The notes below the pieces were generated by a model. It ran no database searches and was not told the origin of the DNA. It saw only the letters and a list, made by a program, of their open reading frames with translations. From Ptiloglossa arizonensis (taxonomy: Eukaryota; Arthropoda; Insecta; Hymenoptera; Colletidae): 64,000 nucleotides of DNA. Numbering within the stretch: position 1 is the stretch's first letter; each line of letters starts with the position of its first letter. The DNA lies in NCBI RefSeq assembly GCF_051014685.1, contig NW_027478518.1, positions 682,001 to 746,000 of the forward strand, written 5' to 3'. Shown here one piece after another: positions 1 to 11,458 of the stretch. A program made the position numbers and the translations under genes.

Positions 1-177
1 TCAACCATTTCTTAGCTTCAAACTCCCATATCTCGCGAACCGATTGACCTAACCCAAAAATTCCTATTGCATTTGAAAGTAGAAACTCGCCCGATTACAA
101 CGGTATGTGTATTTTTCCCTTAGGCCATTCTGGTTAAGCGATTGGAGCAGCAGAATTGCGAAAAATTTGTCGTCTTG
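1..177 (+). repeat. Representative satellite monomer (A type)
   Basis: One full 177-bp period, used here as the reference. Landmarks: TCGCGA palindrome at 33-38; A-tract AAAAATT at 56-62; variable positions catttg/catctg/cacttg/taactg near 69-75; conserved gcccgattac at 89-98; type-diagnostic caacggtatg at 98-107; T-tract at 112-116; ttaggcc, which is cctaggcc, ctagccc or ccaggcc in other types, at 120-126; conserved cattctggttaagcg at 126-140; gcagcagaattgcg at 147-160; a second A/T tract AAAAATTT at 161-168. Hand count: 42 C, 31 G (41% GC) and 9 CpG. Monomer start is arbitrary in a tandem array. Confidence 0.95.
89..105 (-). other. CENP-B-box-like 17-mer (first of many copies)
   Basis: Read on the minus strand this segment is TACCGTTGTAATCGGGC. 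Against the mammalian CENP-B box consensus YTTCGTTGGAARCGGGA it matches 12 of 17 positions, and 7 of the 9 positions usually treated as essential (CG, the central A and CGGG match; the leading TT does not). The same 17 bases, or a one-base variant, recur in types A, C, D, E, F, G, H, K and M. In B, I, J and L the CG half is changed (caggtg, caaggg, cagctg on the plus strand). The resemblance is seen in the sequence; binding by a CENP-B-like protein is inference. The missing TT, which matters in the mammalian box, is the main argument against. Confidence 0.4.
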
Positions 178-1188
178 TCAGCCATTTCTTAGCTTCAAAC
201 TCCCATATCTCGCGAACGGACTGACCTAACCAAAAAGTTCCTATTGCATCTGAAAGTAGAAACTCGCCCGATTACAGGTGTATGTGTGTTTTTTCCCTAG
301 GCCATTCTGGTTAAGCGTTTGGAGCAGCAGAATTGCGAAAAATTTGTTCTCTTCTCAACCATTTCTTAGCTTCAAACTCCCATATCTCGCGAACGGATTG
401 ACCTAACCCAAAAATTCCTATTGCATCTGAAATTAGAAACTCGCCCGATTACAACGGTATGTGTATTTTTTCCCTAGCCCATTCTGGTTAAGCGTTTGGA
501 GCAGCAGAATTGCGAAAAATTTGTTGTCTTCTCATCCATTTCTTAGCTTCAAAGTCCCATATCTCGCGAACGAATTGACCGAACCCAAAAATTCCTATTG
601 CATCTGAAAGTAGAAGCTCGCCCGATTACAGCGGTATGTGTATTTTTTCCCCAGGCCATTCTGGTTAAGCGTTTGGAGCAGCAGAATTGCGAAAAATTTG
701 TTCTCTTCTCAACCATTTCTTAACTTCAAACTCTCATATCTCGCGAAAGGATTGACCTAACCCAAAAATTCCTATTGCATCTGAAATTAGAAACTCGCCC
801 GATTACAACGGTATGTGTATTTTTTCCCTAGGCCATTCTCGTTAAGCGTTTGGAGCAGCAGAATTGCGAAAAATTTTTTGCCTTCTCAACCATTTCTTGG
901 CTTCAAACTCCCATATCTCGCGAACGGATTGACCTAACCCAAAAATTCCTACTGCATCTGAAAGTAGAAACTCGCCCGGTTACAACGGTATGTGTATTTT
1001 TTCCCTAGGCCATTCTGGTTAAGCGTTTGGAGCAACAGAATTGCGATAAATTTTTTGCCTTCTCAACCATGTCGTGGCTTCAAACTCCCATATCTCGCGA
1101 ACGGATTGACCTAACCCAAAAATTCCTATTGCATCTGAAATTAGAAACTCGCCCGATTACAACGGTATGTGTATTTTCTCCCTAGCCC

Positions 1189-1363
1189 ATTCTGGTTAAG
1201 CGTTTGGTGCAGCAGAATTGCGAAAATGGTTGTCTTGTCAACCATTTCTTAACTTCAAAGTCCCATATCTCGCGAACGGATTGACCTAACCCAAAAATTC
1301 CTATTGTAACTGAAAGTAGAAACTCGCCCGATTACAACGGTATGTGTATTTTTTCCCTAGCCC
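1189..1363 (+). repeat. D-type monomer, 175 bp, 2-bp deletion
   Basis: First D monomer. Diagnostic features are ggtgcag in place of ggagcag, gcgaaaatggttgtc in place of gcgaaaaatttgttgtc (net loss of 2 bases in the A/T tract near 1226), cttaacttc, and ttgtaactg in place of ttgcatctg. It is usually followed by an E monomer. By my reading about 35 D monomers occur, 17 of them before 18.2 kb and only one (near 21,366) between 18.2 and 36.4 kb. They account for nearly all departures of block lengths from multiples of 177. Confidence 0.9.
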
Positions 1364-1553
1364 ATTCTGGTTAAGCGTTTGGAGCAGCAGAATTGCGAAA
1401 AATTTGTTGTCTTCTCATCCATTTCTTAGCTTCAAAGTCCCATATCTCGCGAACGAATTGACCTAACCCAAAAATTCCTATTGCATTTGAAAGTAGAAGC
1501 TCGCCCGATTACAACGGTATGTGTATTTTTCCCCTAGCCCATTCTGGTTAAGC

Positions 1554-2270
1554 GATTGGAGCAGCAGAATTGCGAAAAATTTGTCGTCTTGTCAGCCATT
1601 TCTTAGCTTCAAACTCCCATATCTCGCGAACGGACTGACCTAACCAAAAAGTTCCTATTGCATCTGAAAGTAGAAACTCGCCCGATTACAGGTGTATGTG
1701 TGTTTTTTCCCTAGGCCATTCTGGTTAAGCGTTTGGAGCAGCAGAATTGCGAAAAATTTGTTCTCTTCTCAACCATTTCTTAGCTTCAAACTCCCATATC
1801 TCGCGAACGGATTGACCTAACCCAAAAATTCCTATTGCATCTGAAATTAGAAACTCGCCCGATTACAACGGTATGTGTATTTTCTCCCTAGCCCATTCTG
1901 GTTAAGCGTTTGGTGCAGCAGAATTGCGAAAATGGTTGTCTTGTCAACCATTTCTTAACTTCAAAGTCCCATATCTCGCGAACGGATTGACCTAACCCAA
2001 AAATTCCTATTGTAACTGAAAGTAGAAACTCGCCCGATTACAACGGTATGTGTATTTTTTCCCTAGCCCATTCTGGTTAAGCGTTTGGAGCAGCAGAATT
2101 GCGAAAAATTTGTTGTCTTCTCATCCATTTCTTAGCTTCAAAGTCCCATATCTCGCGAACGAATTGACCTAACCCAAAAATTCCTATTGCATTTGAAAGT
2201 AGAAGCTCGCCCGATTACAACGGTATGTGTATTTTTCCCCTAGCCCATTCTGGTTAAGCGTTTGGAGCAG
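1554..2270 (+). repeat. B-C-D-E module lacking its A monomer
   Basis: Four monomers of the 883-bp module. The A monomer expected before B is absent, compared with the related block at 8,102-8,984. From here to 5,369 the sequence matches 8,268-12,083 at offset 6,714, which is 177 more than the offset upstream. That pins the difference to exactly one monomer. Confidence 0.85.
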
Positions 2271-3153
2271 CAGAAGTGCGAAAAATTTCTTGTCTTCTCA
2301 ACCATTTCTTAGCTTCAAACTCCCATATCTCGCGAACCGATTGACCTAACCCAAAAATTCCTATTGCATTTGAAAGTAGAAACTCGCCCGATTACAACGG
2401 TATGTGTATTTTTCCCTTAGGCCATTCTGGTTAAGCGATTGGAGCAGCAGAATTGCGAAAAATTTGTCGTCTTGTCAGCCATTTCTTAGCTTCAAACTCC
2501 CATATCTCGCGAACGGACTGACCTAACCAAAAAGTTCCTATTGCATCTGAAAGTAGAAACTCGCCCGATTACAGGTGTATGTGTGTTTTTTCCCTAGGCC
2601 ATTCTGGTTAAGCGTTTGGAGCAGCAGAATTGCGAAAAATTTGTTCTCTTCTCAACCATTTCTTAGCTTCAAACTCCCATATCTCGCGAACGGATTGACC
2701 TAACCCAAAAATTCCTATTGCATCTGAAATTAGAAACTCGCCCGATTACAACGGTATGTGTATTTTCTCCCTAGCCCATTCTGGTTAAGCGTTTGGTGCA
2801 GCAGAATTGCGAAAATGGTTGTCTTGTCAACCATTTCTTAACTTCAAAGTCCCATATCTCGCGAACGGATTGACCTAACCCAAAAATTCCTATTGTAACT
2901 GAAAGTAGAAACTCGCCCGATTACAACGGTATGAGTATTTTTTCCCTAGCCCATTCTGGTTAAGCGTTTGGAGCAGCAGAATTGCGAAAAATTTGTTGTC
3001 TTCTCATCCATTTCTTAGCTTCAAAGTCCCATATCTCGCGAACGAATTGACCTAACCCAAAAATTCCTATTGCATTTGAAAGTAGAAGCTCGCCCGATTA
3101 CAACGGTATGTGTATTTTTTCCCTAGCCCATTCTGGTTAAGCGTTTGGAGCAG
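2271..3153 (+). repeat. 883-bp five-monomer HOR unit A-B-C-D-E
   Basis: The module runs from cagaagtgcg at 2,271 to the next at 3,154: 4 x 177 + 175 = 883 bp. Order: A (cgaaccg), B (cggactg, caggtgta), C (ctgaaattag, ctccctagccc), D (175 bp, here with tatgagt) and E (catcc, cgaattg, agctcg). Related copies lie near 8,102, 8,985, 11,459, 12,342, 13,225, 15,345, 17,288, 43,821 and 48,238. Confidence 0.92.
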
Positions 3154-4744
3154 CAGAAGTGCGAAAAATTTCTTGTCTTCTCAACCATTTCTTAGCTTCA
3201 AACTCCCATATCTCGCGAACCGATTGACCTAACCCAAAAATTCCTATTGCATTTGAAAGTAGAAACTCGCCCGATTACAACGGTACGTGTATTTTTCCCC
3301 TAGGCCATTCTGGTTAAGCGATTGGAGCAGCAGAATTGCGAAAAATTTGTCGTCTTGTCAGCCATTTCTTAGCTTCAAAGTCCCATATCTCGCTAACGGA
3401 TTGACCTAACCCAAAAATTCCTATTGCATTTGAAAGTGGAAACTCGCCCGATTACAAGGGTACGTGTATTTTTCCCCTAGGCCATTCTGGTTAAGCGATT
3501 GGAGCAGCAGAAGTGCGAAAAATTTTTTGCCTTCTCAACCATTCCTTGGCTTCAAACTCCCATATCTCGCGAACGGAATGACCTAACCAAACAATTCCTA
3601 TTGCATCTGAAAGTAGAAACTCGCCCGATTACAGCTGTATGTGTGTTTTTTCCCTAGGCCATTCTGGTTAAGCGTTTGGAGCAGCAGAATTGCGAAAAAT
3701 TTGTTCTCTTCTCAACCATTTCTTAGCTTCAAACTCCCATATCTCGCGAACGAATTGAACTAACCCAAAAATTCCTATTGCATTTGAAAGTAGAAACTCG
3801 CCCGATTACAACGGTACGTGTATTTTTCCCCTAGGCCATTCTGGTTAAGCGATTGGAGCAGCAGAATTGCGAAAAATTTGTCGTCTTGTCAGCCATTTCT
3901 TAGCTTCAAAGTCCCATATCTCGCGAACGGATTGACATAACCCAAAAATTCCTATTGCATTTGAAAGTAGAGACTCGCCCGATTACAAGGGTACGTGTAT
4001 TTTTCCCCTAGGCCATTCTGGTTAAGCGATTGGAGCAGCAGAAGTGCGAAAAATTTGTTCTCTTCTCAACCATTTCTTAGCTTCAAACTCCCATATCTCG
4101 CGAACGGATTGACCTAACCCAAAAATTCCTATTGCACTTGAAAGTAGAAGCTTGCCCGATTACAACGGTACGTGTATTTTTCCCCTAGGCCATTCTGGTT
4201 AAGTGATTGGAGCAACAGAATTGCGATAAATTTTTTGCCTTCTCAACCATTTCGTGGCTTCAAACTCCCATATCTCGCGAACGGATTGACCTAACCCAAA
4301 AATTCCTATTGCATCTGAAATTAGAAACTCGCCCGATTACAACGGTATGTGTATTTTCTCCCTAGCCCATTCTGGTTAAGCGTTTGGTGCAGCAGAATTG
4401 CGAAAATGGTTGTCTTGTCAACCATTTCTTAACTTCAAAGTCCCATATCTCGCGAACGGATTGACCTAACCCAAAAATTCCTATTGTAACTGAAAGTAGA
4501 AACTCGCCCGATTACAACGGTATGTGTATTTTTTCCCTAGCCCATTCTGGTTAAGCGTTTGGAGCAGCAGAATTGCGAAAAATTTGTTGTCTTCTCATCC
4601 ATTTCTTAGCTTCAAAGTCCCATATCTCGCGAACGAATTGACCGAACCCAAAAATTCCTATTGCATTTGAAAGTAGAAGCTCGCCCGATTACAACGGTAT
4701 GTGTATTTTTCCCCTAGCCCATTCTGGTTAAGCGTTTGGAGCAG
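3154..4744 (+). repeat. 1,591-bp nine-monomer HOR block A'-I-J-K-L-M-H-D-E
   Basis: Nine monomers (9 x 177 - 2). A' ends in tacgtg. I carries cgctaacgg and caagggta; J carries attccttgg, cggaatg and cagctgta; K carries cgaattgaac; L carries gacataaccc and agactcg; M carries cacttg, agcttgc and aagtgattgg; then H, D and E. A second copy lies at 9,868-11,458 with the same rare variants (gacataaccc, aagtgattgg). Confidence 0.9.
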
Positions 4745-6510
4745 CAGAAGTGCGAAAAATTTCTTGTCTTCTCAACCATTTCTTAGCTTCAAACTCCCAT
4801 ATCTCGCGAACCGATTGACCTAACCCAAAAATTCCTATTGCATTTGAAAGCAGAAACTCGCCCGATTACAACGGTATGTGTAATTTTCCCTTAGGCCATT
4901 CTGGTTAAGCGATTGGAGCAGCAGAATTGCGAAAAATTTGTCGTCTTGTCAGCCATTTCTTAGCTTCAAACTCCCATATCTCGCGAACGGACTGACCTAA
5001 CCAAAAAGTTCGTATTGCATCTGAAAGTAGAAACTCGCCCGATTACAGGTGTATGTGTGTTTTTTCCCTAGACCATTCTGGTTAAGCGTTTGGAGCAGCA
5101 GAATTGCGAAAAATTTGTTCTCTTCTCAACCATTTCTTAGCTTCAAACTCCCATATCTCGCGAACGGATTGACCTATCCCAAAAATTCCTATTGCATCTG
5201 AAATTAGAAACTCGCCCGATTACAACGGTATGTGTATTTTCTCCCTAGCCCATTCTGGTTAAGCGTTTGGTGCAGCAGAATTGCGAAAATGGTTGTCTTG
5301 TCAACCATTTCTTAACTTCAAAGTCCCATATCTCGCGAACGGATTGACCTAACCCAAAAATTCCTATTGCACTTGAAAGTAGAAGCTTGCCCGATTACAA
5401 CGGTACGTGTATTTTTCCCCTAGGCCATTCTGGTTAAGCGATTGGAGCAGCAGAATTGCGAAAAATTTCATGTCTTTTCAACCATTTCTTAGCTTCAAAG
5501 TCCCATATCTCGCGAACGGATTGACCTAACCCAGAAATTCCTATTGCATCTGAAAGTAGAAACTCGCCCGATTACAGCAGTATGTGTATTTTTTCCCCAG
5601 GCCATTCTGGTTAAGCGTTTGGAGCAGCAGAATTGCGAAAAATTTGTTCTCTTCTCAACCATTTCTTAACTTCAAACTCTCATATCTCGCGAAAGGATTG
5701 ACCTAACCCAAAAATTCCTATTGCATCTGAAATTAGAAACTCGCCCGATTACAACGGTATGTGTATTTTTTCCCTAGGCCATTCTCGTTAAGCGTTTGGA
5801 GCAGCAGAATTGCGAAAAATTTTTTGCCTTCTCAACCATTTCTTGGCTTCAAACTCCCATATCTCGCGAACGGATTGACCTAACCCAAAAATTCCTATTG
5901 CATCTGAAAGTAGAAACTCGCCCGGTTACAACGGTATGTGTATTTTTTCCCTAGGCCATTCTGGTTAAGCGTTTGGAGCAACAGATTTGCGATAAATTTT
6001 TTGCCTTCTCAACCATTTCGTGGCTTCAAACTCCCATATCTCGCGAACGGATTGACCTAACCCAAAAATTCCTATTGCATCTGAAATTAGAAACTCGCCC
6101 GATTACAACGGTATGTGTATTTTCTCCCTAGCCCATTCTGGTTAAGCGTTTGGTGCAGCAGAATTGCGAAAATGGTTGTCTTGTCAACCATTTCTTAACT
6201 TCAAAGTCCCATATCTCGCGAACGGATTGACCTAACCCAAAAATTCCTATTGTAACTGAAAGTAGAAACTCGCCCGATTACAACGGTATGTGTATTTTTT
6301 CCCTAGCCCATTCTGGTTAAGCGTTTGGAGCAGCAGAATTGCGAAAAATTTGTTGTCTTCTCATCCATTTCTTAGCTTCAAAGTCCCATATCTCGCGAAC
6401 GAATTGACCGAACCCAAAAATTCCTATTGCATTTGAAAGTAGAAGCTCGCCCGATTACAACGGTATGTGTATTTTTCCCCTAGCCCATTCTGGTTAAGCG
6501 TTTGGAGCAG
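4745..6510 (+). repeat. 1,766-bp ten-monomer block A-B-C-D/M-N-F-G-H-D-E
   Basis: The length is 10 x 177 - 4, fitting two D-derived deletions. The first D monomer is chimeric: after ttcctattg near 5,369 it switches from the expected taactg to cacttg with agcttgc, the M-type 3' half. An N monomer (catgtcttttcaacc, cccagaaattcc, ccccagg) follows. The A monomer carries tgaaagcag and tgtaattttc, shared with the copies near 8,200 and 11,565. Private variants: gttcgtattg (about 5,009) and gacctatccc (about 5,170). Confidence 0.85.
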
Positions 6511-8101
6511 CAGAAGTGCGAAAAATTTCTTGTCTTCTCAACCATTTCTTAGCTTCAAACTCCCATATCTCGCGAACCGATTGACCTAACCCAAAAATTC
6601 CTATTGCATTTGAAAGTAGAAACTCGCCCGATTACAACGGTATGTGTATTTTTCCCTTAGGCCATTCTGGTTAAGCGATTGGAGCAGCAGAATTGCGAAA
6701 AATTTGTCGTCTTGTCAGCCATTTCTTAGCTTCAAACTCCCATATCTCGCGAACGGACTGACCTAACCAAAAAGTTCCTATTGCATCTGAAAGTAGAAAC
6801 TCGCCCGATTACAGGTGTATGTGTGTTTTTTCCCTAGGCCATTCTGGTTAAGCGTTTGGAGCAGCAGAATTGCGAAAAATTTGTTCTCTTCTCAACCATT
6901 TCTTAGCTTCAAACTCCCATATCTCGCGAACGGATTGACCTAACCCAAAAATTCCTATTGCATCTGAAATTAGAAACTCGCCCGATTACAACGGTATGTG
7001 TATTTTTTCCCTAGCCCATTCTGGTTAAGCGTTTGGAGCAGCAGAATTGCGAAAAATTTGTTGTCTTCTCATCCATTTCTTAGCTTCAAAGTCCCATATC
7101 TCGCGAACGAATTGACCGAACCCAAAAATTCCTATTGCATCTGAAAGTAGAAGCTCGCCCGATTACAGCGGTATGTGTATTTTTTCCCCAGGCCATTCTG
7201 GTTAAGCGTTTGGAGCAGCAGAATTGCGAAAAATTTGTTCTCTTCTCAACCATTTCTTAACTTCAAACTCTCATATCTCGCGAAAGGATTGACCTAACCC
7301 AAAAATTCCTATTGCATCTGAAATTAGAAACTCGCCCGATTACAACGGTATGTGTATTTTTTCCCTAGGCCATTCTCGTTAAGCGTTTGGAGCAGCAGAA
7401 TTGCGAAAAATTTTTTGCCTTCTCAACCATTTCTTGGCTTCAAACTCCCATATCTCGCGAACGGATTGACCTAACCCAAAAATTCCTACTGCATCTGAAA
7501 GTAGAAACTCGCCCGGTTACAACGGTATGTGTATTTTTTCCCTAGGCCATTCTGGTTAAGCGTTTGGAGCAACAGAATTGCGATAAATTTTTTGCCTTCT
7601 CAACCATGTCGTGGCTTCAAACTCCCATATCTCGCGAACGGATTGACCTAACCCAAAAATTCCTATTGCATCTGAAATTAGAAACTCGCCCGATTACAAC
7701 GGTATGTGTATTTTCTCCCTAGCCCATTCTGGTTAAGCGTTTGGTGCAGCAGAATTGCGAAAATGGTTGTCTTGTCAACCATTTCTTAACTTCAAAGTCC
7801 CATATCTCGCGAACGGATTGACCTAACCCAAAAATTCCTATTGTAACTGAAAGTAGAAACTCGCCCGATTACAACGGTATGTGTATTTTTTCCCTAGCCC
7901 ATTCTGGTTAAGCGTTTGGAGCAGCAGAATTGCGAAAAATTTGTTGTCTTCTCATCCATTTCTTAGCTTCAAAGTCCCATATCTCGCGAACGAATTGACC
8001 TAACCCAAAAATTCCTATTGCATTTGAAAGTAGAAGCTCGCCCGATTACAACGGTATGTGTATTTTTCCCCTAGCCCATTCTGGTTAAGCGTTTGGAGCA
8101 G
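6511..8101 (+). repeat. 1,591-bp block A-B-C'-E'-F-G-H-D-E, second copy
   Basis: Nine monomers, 9 x 177 - 2. From 6,538 to 8,090 it matches 1-1,553. C' keeps tttttccctagccc rather than C's ctccctagccc. It is followed by E' (gaccgaaccc, catctg, cagcggta, ccccagg), then F (cttaacttc, ctctcatatc, cgaaagg) and G (cccggttac). Unlike the first copy, the following block begins with an intact A monomer. Confidence 0.88.
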
Positions 8102-8984
8102 CAGAAGTGCGAAAAATTTCTTGTCTTCTCAACCATTTCTTAGCTTCAAACTCCCATATCTCGCGAACCGATTGACCTAACCCAAAAATTCCTATTGCAT
8201 TTGAAAGCAGAAACTCGCCCGATTACAACGGTATGTGTAATTTTCCCTTAGGCCATTCTGGTTAAGCGATTGGAGCAGCAGAATTGCGAAAAATTTGTCG
8301 TCTTGTCAGCCATTTCTTAGCTTCAAACTCCCATATCTCGCGAACGGACTGACCTAACCAAAAAGTTCCTATTGCATCTGAAAGTAGAAACTCGCCCGAT
8401 TACAGGTGTATGTGTGTTTTTTCCCTAGGCCATTCTGGTTAAGCGTTTGGAGCAGCAGAATTGCGAAAAATTTGTTCTCTTCTCAACCATTTCTTAGCTT
8501 CAAACTCCCATATCTCGCGAACGGATTGACCTAACCCAAAAATTCCTATTGCATCTGAAATTAGAAACTCGCCCGATTACAACGGTATGTGTATTTTCTC
8601 CCTAGCCCATTCTGGTTAAGCGTTTGGTGCAGCAGAATTGCGAAAATGGTTGTCTTGTCAACCATTTCTTAACTTCAAAGTCCCATATCTCGCGAACGGA
8701 TTGACCTAACCCAAAAATTCCTATTGTAACTGAAAGTAGAAACTCGCCCGATTACAACGGTATGTGTATTTTTTCCCTAGCCCATTCTGGTTAAGCGTTT
8801 GGAGCAGCAGAATTGCGAAAAATTTGTTGTCTTCTCATCCATTTCTTAGCTTCAAAGTCCCATATCTCGCGAACGAATTGACCTAACCCAAAAATTCCTA
8901 TTGCATTTGAAAGTAGAAGCTCGCCCGATTACAACGGTATGTGTATTTTTCCCCTAGCCCATTCTGGTTAAGCGTTTGGAGCAG
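8102..8984 (+). repeat. 883-bp HOR unit A-B-C-D-E
   Basis: The cagaagtgcg landmarks at 8,102 and 8,985 bound the module. Its A monomer carries tgaaagcag and tgtaattttc, linking it to the A monomers near 4,845 and 11,565. B-C-D-E matches 1,554-2,270 at offset 6,714. Confidence 0.9.
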
Positions 8985-9867
8985 CAGAAGTGCGAAAAAT
9001 TTCTTGTCTTCTCAACCATTTCTTAGCTTCAAACTCCCATATCTCGCGAACCGATTGACCTAACCCAAAAATTCCTATTGCATTTGAAAGTAGAAACTCG
9101 CCCGATTACAACGGTATGTGTATTTTTCCCTTAGGCCATTCTGGTTAAGCGATTGGAGCAGCAGAATTGCGAAAAATTTGTCGTCTTGTCAGCCATTTCT
9201 TAGCTTCAAACTCCCATATCTCGCGAACGGACTGACCTAACCAAAAAGTTCCTATTGCATCTGAAAGTAGAAACTCGCCCGATTACAGGTGTATGTGTGT
9301 TTTTTCCCTAGGCCATTCTGGTTAAGCGTTTGGAGCAGCAGAATTGCGAAAAATTTGTTCTCTTCTCAACCATTTCTTAGCTTCAAACTCCCATATCTCG
9401 CGAACGGATTGACCTAACCCAAAAATTCCTATTGCATCTGAAATTAGAAACTCGCCCGATTACAACGGTATGTGTATTTTCTCCCTAGCCCATTCTGGTT
9501 AAGCGTTTGGTGCAGCAGAATTGCGAAAATGGTTGTCTTGTCAACCATTTCTTAACTTCAAAGTCCCATATCTCGCGAACGGATTGACCTAACCCAAAAA
9601 TTCCTATTGTAACTGAAAGTAGAAACTCGCCCGATTACAACGGTATGAGTATTTTTTCCCTAGCCCATTCTGGTTAAGCGTTTGGAGCAGCAGAATTGCG
9701 AAAAATTTGTTGTCTTCTCATCCATTTCTTAGCTTCAAAGTCCCATATCTCGCGAACGAATTGACCTAACCCAAAAATTCCTATTGCATTTGAAAGTAGA
9801 AGCTCGCCCGATTACAACGGTATGTGTATTTTTTCCCTAGCCCATTCTGGTTAAGCGTTTGGAGCAG
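8985..9867 (+). repeat. 883-bp HOR unit A-B-C-D-E
   Basis: Second of two consecutive modules, bounded by cagaagtgcg at 8,985 and 9,868. The D monomer has the tatgagt variant (near 9,646), also found in the module at 2,271-3,153 at the same relative position, which supports the 6,714-bp relationship. Confidence 0.9.
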
Positions 9868-11458
9868 CAGAAGTGCGAAAAATTTCTTGTCTTCTCAACC
9901 ATTTCTTAGCTTCAAACTCCCATATCTCGCGAACCGATTGACCTAACCCAAAAATTCCTATTGCATTTGAAAGTAGAAACTCGCCCGATTACAACGGTAC
10001 GTGTATTTTTCCCCTAGGCCATTCTGGTTAAGCGATTGGAGCAGCAGAATTGCGAAAAATTTGTCGTCTTGTCAGCCATTTCTTAGCTTCAAAGTCCCAT
10101 ATCTCGCTAACGGATTGACCTAACCCAAAAATTCCTATTGCATTTGAAAGTGGAAACTCGCCCGATTACAAGGGTACGTGTATTTTTCCCCTAGGCCATT
10201 CTGGTTAAGCGATTGGAGCAGCAGAAGTGCGAAAAATTTTTTGCCTTCTCAACCATTCCTTGGCTTCAAACTCCCATATCTCGCGAACGGAATGACCTAA
10301 CCAAACAATTCCTATTGCATCTGAAAGTAGAAACTCGCCCGATTACAGCTGTATGTGTGTTTTTTCCCTAGGCCATTCTGGTTAAGCGTTTGGAGCAGCA
10401 GAATTGCGAAAAATTTGTTCTCTTCTCAACCATTTCTTAGCTTCAAACTCCCATATCTCGCGAACGAATTGAACTAACCCAAAAATTCCTATTGCATTTG
10501 AAAGTAGAAACTCGCCCGATTACAACGGTACGTGTATTTTTCCCCTAGGCCATTCTGGTTAAGCGATTGGAGCAGCAGAATTGCGAAAAATTTGTCGTCT
10601 TGTCAGCCATTTCTTAGCTTCAAAGTCCCATATCTCGCGAACGGATTGACATAACCCAAAAATTCCTATTGCATTTGAAAGTAGAGACTCGCCCGATTAC
10701 AAGGGTACGTGTATTTTTCCCCTAGGCCATTCTGGTTAAGCGATTGGAGCAGCAGAAGTGCGAAAAATTTGTTCTCTTCTCAACCATTTCTTAGCTTCAA
10801 ACTCCCATATCTCGCGAACGGATTGACCTAACCCAAAAATTCCTATTGCACTTGAAAGTAGAAGCTTGCCCGATTACAACGGTACGTGTATTTTTCCCCT
10901 AGGCCATTCTGGTTAAGTGATTGGAGCAACAGAATTGCGATAAATTTTTTGCCTTCTCAACCATTTCGTGGCTTCAAACTCCCATATCTCGCGAACGGAT
11001 TGACCTAACCCAAAAATTCCTATTGCATCTGAAATTAGAAACTCGCCCGATTACAACGGTATGTGTATTTTCTCCCTAGCCCATTCTGGTTAAGCGTTTG
11101 GTGCAGCAGAATTGCGAAAATGGTTGTCTTGTCAACCATTTCTTAACTACAAAGTCCCATATCTCGCGAACGGATTGACCTAACCCAAAAATTCCTATTG
11201 TAACTGAAAGTAGAAACTCGCCCGATTACAACGGTATGTGTATTTTTTCCCTAGCCCATTCTGGTTAAGCGTTTGGAGCAGCAGAATTGCGAAAAATTTG
11301 TTGTCTTCTCATCCATTTCTTAGCTTCAAAGTCCCATATCTCGCGAACGAATTGACCGAACCCAAAAATTCCTATTGCATTTGAAAGTAGAAGCTCGCCC
11401 GATTACAACGGTATGTGTATTTTTCCCCTAGCCCATTCTGGTTAAGCGTTTGGAGCAG
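9868..11458 (+). repeat. 1,591-bp block A'-I-J-K-L-M-H-D-E, second copy
   Basis: Matches 3,154-4,744 at offset 6,714, including cgctaacgg, gacataaccc and aagtgattgg. One private change seen is ttaactacaaag near 11,149, where the other copy has ttaacttcaaag. Confidence 0.88.

Larger units (their letters stand above)
1..1553 (+). repeat. HOR block A-B-C'-E'-F-G-H-D-E, 5' copy
   Basis: This segment repeats at 6,538-8,090 (offset 6,537). Rare shared variants include ccatgtcgtggc (near 1,068 and 7,605) and cctactgcatc (near 947 and 7,484). It ends at an in-register junction near 1,553: the E monomer runs directly into a B monomer (agcgattggagc), skipping the A monomer present in the other copy. 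Confidence 0.88.
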
